A DNA stretch of 64,000 nucleotides from an uncultured Collinsella sp. (GTDB lineage Bacteria; Actinomycetota; Coriobacteriia; Coriobacteriales; Coriobacteriaceae), in the NCBI GenBank assembly GCA_900552145.1, contig URYW01000001.1, forward strand, positions 1 to 64,000, written 5' to 3'. The notes beneath the pieces are model-generated. The model worked only from the letters and a program-made list of their open reading frames with translations, did no database searches and was not told the DNA's origin. Positions 34,918 through 42,738 of this stretch are shown piece by piece (the stretch's first letter is position 1; every line of letters begins with the position of its first letter). The translations under genes and the position numbers were made by a program.

Positions 34918-35865
34918 TTACATAGCGAGGGCCGTGCGGATGAATGGGTCGCCGAGGGCCTCGCGGAGCCAGGGGGCCAGCTGCTCGGGGTGACCCTGCA
35001 GGTAGCCTTTGAGCTCGGACGGAGCCACGCGACGCACTTCCGAGATCTCCTCTTGGTTGATATGCAGCTCGCCCGGCTCAACATGGGCAAGGTAGACCTC
35101 GCACCATTCGCACTCGCAGCGACCGTCGCCGTGGTCCTCGCGGTACACCACGTGTCCGAGGTGCTTGAGCTGATCGGGCTCGCGCGTAATGCCGAGCTCT
35201 TCGTTGATGCGGCGCGCCGTGGCGGCCGCGACGTCTTCCCCGGGGAGCGGATGGCCGGCGCAGCTATCGGCCAGCACCCCGCCCCACAGGCGCTTGAGCG
35301 GACTGCGGCGACAGAGCAGCAGGCGCGCGTCTTCGCCCCGGCCCTCGACCAAAAGCGTCAGAAATGCCTGATGCAGGATGCCCTCACCAGCATGGGCCTC
35401 GATGCGGTCGACGGGGCCAAGCGCCTCGCCGGTCGCAGCATCGACCGCCACGACCTCGGCGCCCGCACCGCCCTCATCCCAGCCGGCGCGCAGAATGCGG
35501 GCTGCGGCTTCCTCGAGCGCGGCGATGAGCTCCTTGGTGGTGTCGAGCACGCGCTGCAGGTCGTCACCGCTCGCTTGTTCAACATGAAAACCCGTGCTTG
35601 CAACTACCGGCACGCCAAAGCGCGTGGCCAGCGCCGCCGCGATATCGTGCGCCGGGATCTCGTCTCGATGGCACGGAACGGCCAGGATGCTCACCGTTGC
35701 CGTACGGCCGGGCGCGGGGCGCGGAATGGCCTGCGCCGTGGCGCCCAGGTGCGCAAACTCCGGCGAGCAGGCGTACACCGCCATGCCTCGCGGCGTCACC
35801 GTCAGCTGGGCCTCGAGCGCAAACTTGCCCTCGCCCACTGCAACCTTTGTCGTGTGCATACCCAT
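34918..35865 (-). CDS. Fusion: LpdD-like domain plus type I isopentenyl-diphosphate isomerase
   Basis: About 315 residues. C-terminal part (about 137-305) is a type I IPP isomerase in the Nudix fold: EAHAGEGILHQAF (His158, His165), ADSCAGHP (catalytic Cys202, His205), ARRINEELGI (Glu222/223) and ECEWCEVYLAHV (Glu251, Glu253), so metal and catalytic residues are intact. N-terminal part (1-122: FAHLGATAQAIP, SILAVPCHRDEIPAHDIA, VASTGFHVEQASGDDLQ) resembles the LpdD-type domain linked to prenyl-FMN decarboxylases; this match is from memory and less sure. Isomerase yields DMAPP, source of the UbiX prenyl group. ATG 35865 has AGGAG upstream. Confidence 0.72.
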   Translation of the reverse strand: MGMHTTKVAVGEGKFALEAQLTVTPRGMAVYACSPEFAHLGATAQAIPRPAPGRTATVSILAVPCHRDEIPAHDIAAALATRFGVPVVASTGFHVEQASGDDLQRVLDTTKELIAALEEAAARILRAGWDEGGAGAEVVAVDAATGEALGPVDRIEAHAGEGILHQAFLTLLVEGRGEDARLLLCRRSPLKRLWGGVLADSCAGHPLPGEDVAAATARRINEELGITREPDQLKHLGHVVYREDHGDGRCECEWCEVYLAHVEPGELHINQEEISEVRRVAPSELKGYLQGHPEQLAPWLREALGDPFIRTALAM

Positions 35866-35937
35866 GGGATCTCCTGCCGCCCGCGATGTACCTGAGACCA
35901 TCTTCGCCTGTATTGCGACTATACAGGCAAGCCCTCC

Positions 35938-35968
35938 ATGTGACAAAGGGACTGCCCCTTTGTCACAT
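35938..35968. repeat. Short palindrome family 2, copy
   Basis: ATGTGACAAAGGG-ACTGC-CCCTTTGTCACAT: perfect 13-bp stem, five-base loop. Lies in the divergent spacer between the isomerase fusion and the MFS exporter genes. Identical to the copy at 39171. Confidence 0.9.
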
Positions 35969-36026
35969 TCTGTTAGAGTTGCAGGAAGTGAATCCCGCTT
36001 ATTCATGCGACATTGGAGTGACAACC

Positions 36027-37262
36027 TTGCCCGCCGCAACCACGCCTAAAAGTAAGCCAACCGCCGCCGCGCTCTCCCCCGCGCGCACCAAGCTCTGCCT
36101 GGCGCTGCTCGTGCTGTTGGGATTCTCGCTCGGCTGCTCCGAGTTCGTGGTCATCGGCATCGAAAGCGACTTGGCAACGGAACTCGGCATATCACTTGCC
36201 ACTGCGGGCCAGCTCATCAGCGTGTTTGCGCTCGTCTACGCTATCGCGACGCCGGTGCTCGCGCTCAGCACGGGGCGATTCCGCCGCTACCAGCTGCTCG
36301 TGTGCTATAGCGTCGTCTTTGTGCTCGGCAACCTGGTCATGGCGTTGGCTCCCAACTTCCAGGTGCTGTTTATCTCACGCATTGTCCTGGGCTCTGTCTC
36401 GGGTGCGCTGCTCGCCGTGGGCGTGACGTACATCCCTGAGCTGCTATCCCCGCAGCAAACCTCACTTGCCATCTCGGTCGTGTACGGCGCGTTTTCCGTG
36501 GCGATGGTCTTTGTGACCTCGATTGGCAAGTTTGTGGCCGACACACTCGATTGGCACGTGGCCATGTACGGCACGCTGACCTTTGCCGTTTTGATCTGTA
36601 GCGCGCTCGTGGCGTTTATGCCTCGCGCCGGGCAGACCGATGAGCCCGCCACCTTCCGCGAGCAGGCGGGGCTACTACGCGAGCCGAGTATCATCACCGG
36701 CATGCTCATCTTCTTGTTTGGCGTGGGCTCGGTCTACGTATTCTACGGCTACGTGACGCCTTATCTTGAGCAGGTGCTGGACATGGGCACCGTTCAGGCG
36801 AGCACCACACTTATGGCCTACGGCGTGTTCTGCCTGATCTCGAACATCCTGGGCGGATGGATCGATGCGCGCTTTGGCATGAAGGCGCTGCTCGTGACGT
36901 TTGTGCTGCAAGCTGCGGCGTTACTCGGGCTGTTTGCTGTGGGCGGCACCATGCCGCTCGCGCTGGTCTTTGTCTTTAGCTTGGCGCTGCTCATGTACCT
37001 GTTCTCGGTCTCGTGCATCACGCACTTTATGGACGTGGCACGCAGCCGCCATCCCAAGTCGATGGTGCTCGCGAGTTCGGTTGAGCCCATGGCGTTTAAC
37101 GTCGGCATCTCGTTTGGCACCGCAGTGGGCGGCGCCGTGGTTAGCGGCGTTGGCATTGCGTACGTGGGCGCCGTGGGCGCCGCGTTCTCGCTTGTGGCCT
37201 GGGCGCTCACGCTGGTGACGATTAAGCTGGCACGTTGGGAGCGCAGGCGAGCGAGGGCGTAG
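36027..37262 (+). CDS. MFS transporter, sugar-efflux/drug:H+ antiporter (DHA1) type
   Basis: About 411 residues, 12 membrane helices. GCSEFVVIGIESDLATELGIS at helix 1, ALSTGRFRRYQLLV (loop 2-3 motif), and GGWIDARFGMKALLV (second-half counterpart) suit the AraJ/SotB/YdhP-like exporters. Substrate unknown. The frame extends far upstream, but I start at TTG 36027, with GGAG eight bases before; GTG 36018 is an alternative. Followed by the phosphatase gene after 51 bases. Confidence 0.85.
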   Translation: MPAATTPKSKPTAAALSPARTKLCLALLVLLGFSLGCSEFVVIGIESDLATELGISLATAGQLISVFALVYAIATPVLALSTGRFRRYQLLVCYSVVFVLGNLVMALAPNFQVLFISRIVLGSVSGALLAVGVTYIPELLSPQQTSLAISVVYGAFSVAMVFVTSIGKFVADTLDWHVAMYGTLTFAVLICSALVAFMPRAGQTDEPATFREQAGLLREPSIITGMLIFLFGVGSVYVFYGYVTPYLEQVLDMGTVQASTTLMAYGVFCLISNILGGWIDARFGMKALLVTFVLQAAALLGLFAVGGTMPLALVFVFSLALLMYLFSVSCITHFMDVARSRHPKSMVLASSVEPMAFNVGISFGTAVGGAVVSGVGIAYVGAVGAAFSLVAWALTLVTIKLARWERRRARA

Positions 37263-37313
37263 GCGTAGATGCGATAATCGAGCTCGATAATGGCGATCGA
37301 AAGGAAACCGTAT

Positions 37314-37760
37314 ATGCAACGCGTACTGTTTATCTGCCATGGGAACATCTGCCGCTCGACGATGGCTGAGTCGGTGTTTACCGAGCTGGTGCGGCGCACC
37401 GGGCGCGCGGACGAGTTTGTCATTGACTCCGCTGCGACCTCGACCGAGGAGATCGGCAACCCGCCACACCACGGTACCGTTGCCAAGCTGCACGAGGTCG
37501 GGATTCCCGTCGTTGACCACCGTGCGCGCCAGGTGCGTCGCGCAGAGTATGGCAACTGGGATCACATTGTCTATATGGATACTGAGAACGAGCGTGGCCT
37601 GCGTCGCATCTTTGGCGACGACCCCGACGGCAAGATTACGCGCTTGCTCGATTGGACCGAGCGCCCCGGCGACGTGGCAGATCCGTGGTACACGGGCAAC
37701 TTTGATGCCACGTACCGCGACGTGCTCGCCGGCTGCACGGCCATGCTCGAGCAGCTGTAG
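37314..37760 (+). CDS. Low-molecular-weight protein tyrosine phosphatase
   Basis: About 148 residues. The P-loop CHGNICRS sits at the N-terminus (RVLFICHGNICRSTMAES), followed by IDSAATSTEE, GNPPHHGTVAKL and the general-acid loop DWTERPGDVADPWYTG. Cytosolic Cys-dependent phosphatase; in Gram-positives these act on protein tyrosine or arginine phosphate. ATG 37314 follows AAAGGAA; an in-frame ATG eight codons earlier lacks a site. Confidence 0.93.
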   Translation: MQRVLFICHGNICRSTMAESVFTELVRRTGRADEFVIDSAATSTEEIGNPPHHGTVAKLHEVGIPVVDHRARQVRRAEYGNWDHIVYMDTENERGLRRIFGDDPDGKITRLLDWTERPGDVADPWYTGNFDATYRDVLAGCTAMLEQL

Positions 37761-37828
37761 GCGCTCGGGCGGCGCGGGCACACGGGCCACGCCATCGGTA
37801 TAAAACGAGCGTGGATTTTCTCCCACTT

Positions 37829-39122
37829 GGGGGTGCGGACAGAAAGTTGGACCGCGGGGCGGTCCGGACTGGAGGTCCGCATGTACAGCAGGGAGAAGGT
37901 CGAGCTCTTCCTCCTGGCGACGGAGGACGGCATGGGGCCCACCGCCGCCGCGGAGTTCGCGGGGGTCTCGGTGGGCGCGGCCAAGAAGTGGGCGACGGGG
38001 CACCTCCCGCACAGCTACACCGGGGCGCGCTGTAGAATCGGGGCGAGGAAACCGCCACGGAAGGAGGCCAGCTTGGGCCCCGACAAGTCGATCTACGCCC
38101 CGCCGGCGACCGGCCCGCTCGCCGGGCTCAACGAGGACCAGATAGAGAACCTGCTGCTCAGGGCGGTGTTGGCCGACCTAAAAGCGGAAGGGTGGGACCC
38201 GGCTTCGATCTCGAACAGGAGCAAGTGCGAGCTCGGCGAGAGATTGAGGCGGGCGACCGCCCTGCCCCTCCGCTCGATCACAGGTTTCTTGAGGATATCG
38301 AAGAGCTCCTATGAGTACTGGAGGCCCCGCGTCGCCGCGCGACCGCGACGCCGACATACGCGACCGCGTGGTGCGCATCTTCCGCGAGGGCTCGGGGTGC
38401 TGGGGGTACCGCACCGTCTGGGCGCGCCTGCGCCGCGAGGGCGTCCGGGCCAGCGAGAAGCGCGTGGCCCGCGTGATGCGCGAGGAGGGCCTCGAGGTCG
38501 TCTACAACAAGAGGCGCGCCCGGGGCTACAGCTCCTACGCCGGCGAGGTCTCCAAGGCACCGGAGAACCTCGTGAACAGGAGGTTCCGCGCCGACGAGCC
38601 CAACCGGCTGTGGCTCACCGACATCACCGAGTTCAGGCTCCCGGGCGGCGAGAAGGTCTGCCTGAGCCCGATCGTCGACTGCTTCGACGGGATGCCCGTC
38701 GCCTGGTCGATCGGGCTGCACCCCGACAAGCGCCTCGCGAACTCGAGCCTGCTCAAGGCCTGCGCGGCGAGGCCGGCGGGCGCGCGCACGACGATCCACT
38801 CGGACCGGGGCGGCCACTACCGCTGGCCGGAGTGGATCGGGATCTGCGAGGAGAACGGCCTGGTCAGGAGCATGTCCGCGAAGGGCTGCAGCCCGGACAA
38901 CTCGGCCTGCGAGGGCTTCTTCGGCCGCCTCAAGAACGAGTTCTTCCGCTACAGGGACTGGGAGGGCGTGACGGCCGAGGAGTTCATGGGAAGGCTCGAG
39001 GCCTACCTCGTGTACTATCGTGAGGAGCGGATCAAGAAGTCCCTCGGGTGGCTGAGCCCGATGGAGTACCGCAGGAAGCTTGGATACGCCTAGGCGCGGT
39101 CCAAGAAATCGTCCGCACCCCC
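37829..39122 (+). mobile_element. IS3-family insertion sequence
   Basis: About 1.29 kb. Inverted ends GGGGGTGCGGAC (37829-37840) and GTCCGCACCCCC (39111-39122), with further partial match inside (TTGGACCGCG on both sides). The true tips may be the inner TG...CA pair (37834 and 39117). No clear target duplication was found, so exact ends are uncertain. Contains one transposase coding region in two frames. Confidence 0.85.
37881..39093 (+). pseudogene. IS3-family transposase in two reading frames
   Basis: The first frame, from ATG 37881 (GGAGGT upstream), codes for an HTH domain (YSREKVELFLLATEDGMGPTAAAEFAG) and the link region LPLRSITGFLRISKSSYEYWRPR. The second frame, open from ATG 38311, codes for the HTH_21-like region and the DDE core: Asp in LWLTDITEF, Asp in IHSDRGGHY, Glu in CEGFFGRLKNE. 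Total 1213 bases is 404 codons plus one base. The step between frames near 38330-38350 is +1, not the -1 slip usual in IS3, and no A-run slippery site is seen. A one-base indel in a single-frame gene is likely; programmed shifting is the alternative. Confidence 0.75.
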
Positions 39123-39170
39123 TTTGAGCGTTCGAGTGCGCTCTAAACGGGAGAAAATCCACGCTCATGA

Positions 39171-39201
39171 ATGTGACAAAGGGACTGCCCCTTTGTCACA
39201 T
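39171..39201. repeat. Short palindrome family 2, copy
   Basis: Identical to 35938-35968: ATGTGACAAAGGG, loop ACTGC, CCCTTTGTCACAT. Sits 13 bases before the stop of the minus-strand ATPase gene and just right of the split hairpin. Confidence 0.9.
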
Positions 39202-39213
39202 CCGGGACTGACC

Positions 39214-40575
39214 CTAGACCGGCTTGACCTCCAGCTTTATCCCCTCGGCGCAGGAGTCGCCCAAAACATCCGAAAGGGCCCAGGTCGCATATAGCGGCAA
39301 ATAGAGAACCGCTCCGTTGCGCTCAACGTTGCCTCTCGAGAAAACAATCCCGAGCCTTACGCCATATTCAGCCGTATCAAGCACATGACCGAGCGCAGCG
39401 TGCGCGTGGTAATAGGAGCCCGATTTAACCTCGATCGGAACAGCCGTCCCATCCGGTCCATCGACCACAAAGTCCACTTCACCGCGCTTTTTTGTCTGAT
39501 AGTAGTAAAGCTGGCGATCTTGGGCAGCCAGCTGCTGGGCCACCACGTTTTCGTAAATGCCGCCCAGATTGGGCTCCTTGCTATCAAGATACGCCGCTTG
39601 GGCGACTCCAACGGGGTAGCGCGCCATCAACATGCCCGTATCCGATTGATATAGCTTGAACTGCGATGGCCGTGCCGTCTTGAGCAGGGGCGATTTTGGC
39701 TCGGTTACGATATCGGCTTTGAGAGCAGCGCCGGCATCGACAAGCCATACAAAATCTCGCTGATACTTCTCGTAGTGAGCCTTGGGGTCAATGGAATTGA
39801 GCACGAAGCGCTTGTTTTCGCCCTCGAGCATAATAGGGAGCTGATCGTAGATGCTCTGCACCTGAAGGGCTCGCCCGCTTGCATACTTGGAGATATCCCG
39901 CCGGTACTGTTCGTTGAGCTCTGACTGTAGCTGACGAACAGAGGCAAGGTCGCCCTGCGTGTCAAGGAAACGCTGCACGACCTCCGGCATTCCGCCGACA
40001 ACGGTATAGGTCCTGAAGTTTGCCATCATCGCGTCATGAATGTAATCAGGAACGGGCCTCTCGCTGATACACGCGTCACGTATCGTTTGGCGAGCCCCCT
40101 CGCTCACCCCGATTGCCCAGCAAAACTCCTCAAAATCGAGCGGGAACATCCTAAGCTCGTGAACATACCCCACGGGATAGGACCTGACGCCCTTGAACTG
40201 AGTCCCGAGCATTGACCCCGAAAACGCCCAGCGGCACCTCCCGTCCTCAACAAGGAACTTTGCCATCGTCATGATGTCGGGGGCCTCTTGGACCTCATCG
40301 ATAAACACGAGCGTTTTGCCTGGTGCAATCGACTTCCCCGAAAGAAGCGTCACCCTGCTGATGAAATCATCGGCATCCCGCGCCTCGAGAAGAGCATCTT
40401 TTGCCTGGCGATTTTCCATGAGGTTAAGCTCGATGTAGGTTGCATGGTTGGCTTTGCCAAATGCGCGAATCGAATAGCTTTTGCCGATCTGGCGAGAACC
40501 CGTAATGAATAAGGCCTTTTGCTCGGCAGACTTCAGCCAACGCTCCAGCTCTGCCGCTATTTTCCTGCGCAGCAT
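39214..40575 (-). CDS. AAA-type ATPase with DUF4143 domain
   Basis: About 453 residues. AAA_14 N-terminal ATPase (Walker A ITGSRQIGKSYSI, Walker B LVFIDEVQEAPDI, sensor-like WAFSGSMLGTQFKG) and C-terminal DUF4143 with a PD-(D/E)XK nuclease-like core: YYYQTKKRGEVDFVVDG and AVPIEVKSGS. Common, often scattered proteins of unknown role, sometimes discussed as defence or mobile-linked. ATG 40575 has GGGAGAG upstream. Flanked by family 2 palindromes on both sides. Confidence 0.9.
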   Translation of the reverse strand: MLRRKIAAELERWLKSAEQKALFITGSRQIGKSYSIRAFGKANHATYIELNLMENRQAKDALLEARDADDFISRVTLLSGKSIAPGKTLVFIDEVQEAPDIMTMAKFLVEDGRCRWAFSGSMLGTQFKGVRSYPVGYVHELRMFPLDFEEFCWAIGVSEGARQTIRDACISERPVPDYIHDAMMANFRTYTVVGGMPEVVQRFLDTQGDLASVRQLQSELNEQYRRDISKYASGRALQVQSIYDQLPIMLEGENKRFVLNSIDPKAHYEKYQRDFVWLVDAGAALKADIVTEPKSPLLKTARPSQFKLYQSDTGMLMARYPVGVAQAAYLDSKEPNLGGIYENVVAQQLAAQDRQLYYYQTKKRGEVDFVVDGPDGTAVPIEVKSGSYYHAHAALGHVLDTAEYGVRLGIVFSRGNVERNGAVLYLPLYATWALSDVLGDSCAEGIKLEVKPV

Positions 40576-40718
40576 AGGCTCTCCCCTCAGTGTCATCAAA
40601 TGAAATGCAACGTTTTATACGCTTGATTATCGATGAAACGCAGAATTTTTAGAACCTAAAATCGGATGAAATGCAGAGATTTGAGATTATAAGCAAAAAA
40701 GAAGGGACACTACCCGCG

Positions 40719-40751
40719 AATGTGACAAAGGAACTGTCCCTTTGTCACATT
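40719..40751. repeat. Short palindrome family 2, copy
   Basis: AATGTGACAAAGGA-ACTGT-CCCTTTGTCACATT: 14-bp stem with one mismatch. Eight bases after it the stop of the small Cys-rich protein gene (minus strand) begins. Confidence 0.85.
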
Positions 40752-40759
40752 GCGCTCAA

Positions 40760-41089
40760 CTACTCGTCGACGATCTCGGCAAGCCAGACGTTCAGCGTAT
40801 CGACCTCGGGACAGCAGAACTTTGCCGTACCAGGCTCGTTGCCAGGCACGGTTCCGCCATAGCGCAGGATATCGATATAGGGAAAGCCCACATGGCAGGC
40901 CATGGCGCACATCTTGCCGCGATCGCGGTCGAAGTCGAAGACGTCACCCGGCTTGTGCCCGTGATGGCAGCGGCATGTGCCCAGCTGGTCCACGCAGCTA
41001 ATGCGAATACGTGGGCGCTTGCCGCGCGGGGCACCGAGCGGCTTGTTCTCGCCCGCTGCCTCGGTGCCGCCCTCGCCGGCGCTACTCAT
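40760..41089 (-). CDS. Small Cys-rich protein, TIGR04076-like
   Basis: 109 residues. The pattern CRCHHGHKPGDVFDF, CAMACHVGFPYIDILRYGG and FCCPEVDTLNVWLAEIVDE matches the small family annotated as TIGR04076 in anaerobes, where conserved Cys may bind a metal; function is unknown. The N-terminal 30 residues are a variable charged leader. It overlaps the 3' end of the pyridoxal kinase gene by eight bases, implying coupling. Confidence 0.75.
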   Translation of the reverse strand: MSSAGEGGTEAAGENKPLGAPRGKRPRIRISCVDQLGTCRCHHGHKPGDVFDFDRDRGKMCAMACHVGFPYIDILRYGGTVPGNEPGTAKFCCPEVDTLNVWLAEIVDE

Positions 41090-41906
41090 GGTCGATCACA
41101 TCCAGGCAGGCCTCGATGGGCAGGCCGGCGGACTTATCCTCCTGGTCGGCATTGCGCTCGATAAGCTCCGCTACCACGCGCATGGCATCGCTCGTCGCAC
41201 GCTGCAGGCTCCAACCGGCCATGACGCGGCCGACGAGCACCGCCGAGAACGTGTCGCCCGTGCCCGGGAAGTAGACCGGGATCAGGTCGAAGGGAATCGT
41301 GAAGTACTCCCCCGCCACATGGTCGTAACCGATGACGACATTCGCACCGTCGACTACAGCGCTCGTAATGACCACCGACTTGGCGCCCAGGACACGCACG
41401 GCATCCACAAGAGCGCGGCCCTCATCGGGCGTGATTTGCTCGGCAATGGGCGTATCGGTGAGTAGGCACGCCTCGGTGTAGTTTGGCACCGCATAGTCGG
41501 CGCACTCGAGCAGGCTGCGCATGAGACCGATCGTGGACTCGGGCACGCCGGCGTAGAGCTTGCCGTTGTCGCCCATGATGGGGTCGACGAACACCTTGGT
41601 GCCCTTTTGCGCGCGACGGTGGCAGAAGTCCGAAATGATGCGCGTCTCTTCCTCGGTCACGATAAAGCCGGTGGAGATGGCGTCGAACTCAAAGCCGAGC
41701 TCCTCCCAGATGGCGAGGCTCTGGCGCACGTACTCGGTGGTGTCATGGATGTAGAACTTGGGATAGTTGAGCGTATCGGACACCAGCGCCGTCGGCAGGT
41801 TGTGGATGCGGTAGCCCATATGCGACAGCACCGGCAGCATGGCGGAAAGCGCGACCTTGCCGTAGCCGCACATATCGTTGATCAGCAGCAGCTGAGTGTT
41901 CTTCAT
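41082..41906 (-). CDS. pdxY: Pyridoxal/pyridoxamine kinase
   Basis: About 274 residues of the ribokinase-like vitamin kinase family. Seen: LINDMCGYGKVALSAMLPVL (in place of the usual S-x-V-x-G-H-V-G), LPTALVSDTL, FVDPIMGDNGKLY, YAVPNYTEACLLT, and the anion-hole/catalytic GTGDTFSAVLVGRVM. Phosphorylates B6 vitamers with ATP. The unusual N-terminal motif is shared by the PdxY-like group of Firmicutes/Actinobacteria. ATG 41906 has AAGGGAG upstream. Confidence 0.88.
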   Translation of the reverse strand: MKNTQLLLINDMCGYGKVALSAMLPVLSHMGYRIHNLPTALVSDTLNYPKFYIHDTTEYVRQSLAIWEELGFEFDAISTGFIVTEEETRIISDFCHRRAQKGTKVFVDPIMGDNGKLYAGVPESTIGLMRSLLECADYAVPNYTEACLLTDTPIAEQITPDEGRALVDAVRVLGAKSVVITSAVVDGANVVIGYDHVAGEYFTIPFDLIPVYFPGTGDTFSAVLVGRVMAGWSLQRATSDAMRVVAELIERNADQEDKSAGLPIEACLDVIDHE

Positions 41907-42033
41907 GAGGGTCTCCCTTGGTTTGGGCACGGCGCAGCGGCGCCACAGTGCGACTAAGTGTAGCGCAGGGGACGTTGTGAACGGGCGCTGGCGCCGCGGA
42001 GGCCACATTGTTGCGGAAAGGTTTCGGAAATGG

Positions 42034-42135
42034 GGGCATAGGCCTTGTGGCTATGCCCGACGATTGAACGTCAGATTGCCGCTTAGGAACGCTTGCAGCG
42101 TCGAGCCGTTACGCGGTTTGGTAAAACCGCGTAAC
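42034..42135 (-). repeat. Structured intergenic repeat family 1, copy D
   Basis: GTTACGCGGTTT/AAACCGCGTAAC hairpin with GGTA loop (42108-42135), GACGCTGC box, GGCAATCTGACGTTCAA and a shorter distal hairpin GGGCATAGGCC/GGCTATGCCC (42034-42058). Unlike copies A to C it does not follow a gene stop; the gene that once preceded it may be lost. It lies between divergent pdxY and marR genes. Confidence 0.75.
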
Positions 42136-42150
42136 CACTAGTTTGGTACC

Positions 42151-42213
42151 TTGACATTTATTTCTCACGCTCCTAGATTAGTTAGGCACAAAACAATTCA
42201 TCTACCTAACTAA
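42151..42213 (+). promoter_or_regulatory. Promoter and operator of the MarR-ABC exporter operon
   Basis: TTGACA (42151-42156), 17-base spacer, TAGATT (42174-42179). The inverted repeat TTAGTTAGG (42178-42186) and CCTAACTAA (42205-42213) covers the -10 edge and start region. A MarR dimer bound there would block transcription of its own operon. Directly upstream of the regulator gene. Confidence 0.78.
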
Positions 42214-42234
42214 AGAAAGGAGCGAAGATTAGAT

Positions 42235-42738
42235 ATGTGTGTTGAACCACACGCCCATCCGCATAAACCCGGCGACGACCCCTCGCAGCCGGTAGACGAG
42301 CCCGAGACTCAGTCCAAGGAGGACCGTCTCGCCAAGAGAATCCTCCATGGGCTGGGGTTTTGCGGCCATTACATGCATTTTCACGGCGGCGGCATATCTG
42401 GCAAGGCGCCCATCGTCTGCCTGCTCGCCAAGCAGCCGACCGGCGAGCTGTCCCAACAGGAGCTCGGCATGCACTTCGACCTCAAGCCGGGGTCCCTTTC
42501 CGAGATTCTGTCCAAGCTCGAACTGGGCGGTCTTATCGAACGCAGTCGCAATCCCAAAGACCGTCGGCAGCTCACCATCCGCCTGACCGATGCGGGATGG
42601 GAAAAGGCCCGCGTTGAGCAGGCGGCCCGCATCCGCTTTAGAGAGCAGGCCTTTAGCGCGCTCACCCACGACGAGCGCGAGCAGCTCGCCGAAATGCTCG
42701 AGAAAATCCGTGTAACCTGGGAGGAACTGGATGATTAA
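42235..42738 (+). CDS. MarR-family transcriptional regulator
   Basis: 167 residues. A His/Pro-rich N-terminal tail (PHAHPHKPGDD) precedes the winged helix: LSQQELGMHFDLKPGSLSEILSKLELGGLIERSRNPKDRRQLTIRLTDAG in part, with the DRR wing. C-terminal helix completes dimerisation. First gene in an operon with two ABC half-exporters, overlapping the next by eight bases; likely a ligand-released repressor. Confidence 0.92.
   Translation: MCVEPHAHPHKPGDDPSQPVDEPETQSKEDRLAKRILHGLGFCGHYMHFHGGGISGKAPIVCLLAKQPTGELSQQELGMHFDLKPGSLSEILSKLELGGLIERSRNPKDRRQLTIRLTDAGWEKARVEQAARIRFREQAFSALTHDEREQLAEMLEKIRVTWEELDD

Larger units (their letters stand above)
37807..39166. repeat. Native 18-bp hairpin split by the IS3 element
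   Basis: GAGCGTGGATTTTCTCCC (37807-37824) and its exact complement (39149-39166) lie outside the insertion-sequence ends. With the element removed they would face each other across about 30 bases that include an inner GAGCG.../...GCGCTC. The element therefore landed in the loop of a pre-existing intergenic stem-loop. Confidence 0.7.

Noticed and set aside
35598..36026. 5' extension of the MFS exporter frame
   Set aside because: It runs through the isomerase fusion gene on the other strand and the intergenic palindrome; start signals sit at 36018-36027.
39214..40575. AAA/DUF4143 protein as part of a defence island
   Set aside because: No other defence genes adjoin; the neighbours are repeats, an IS and metabolic genes.
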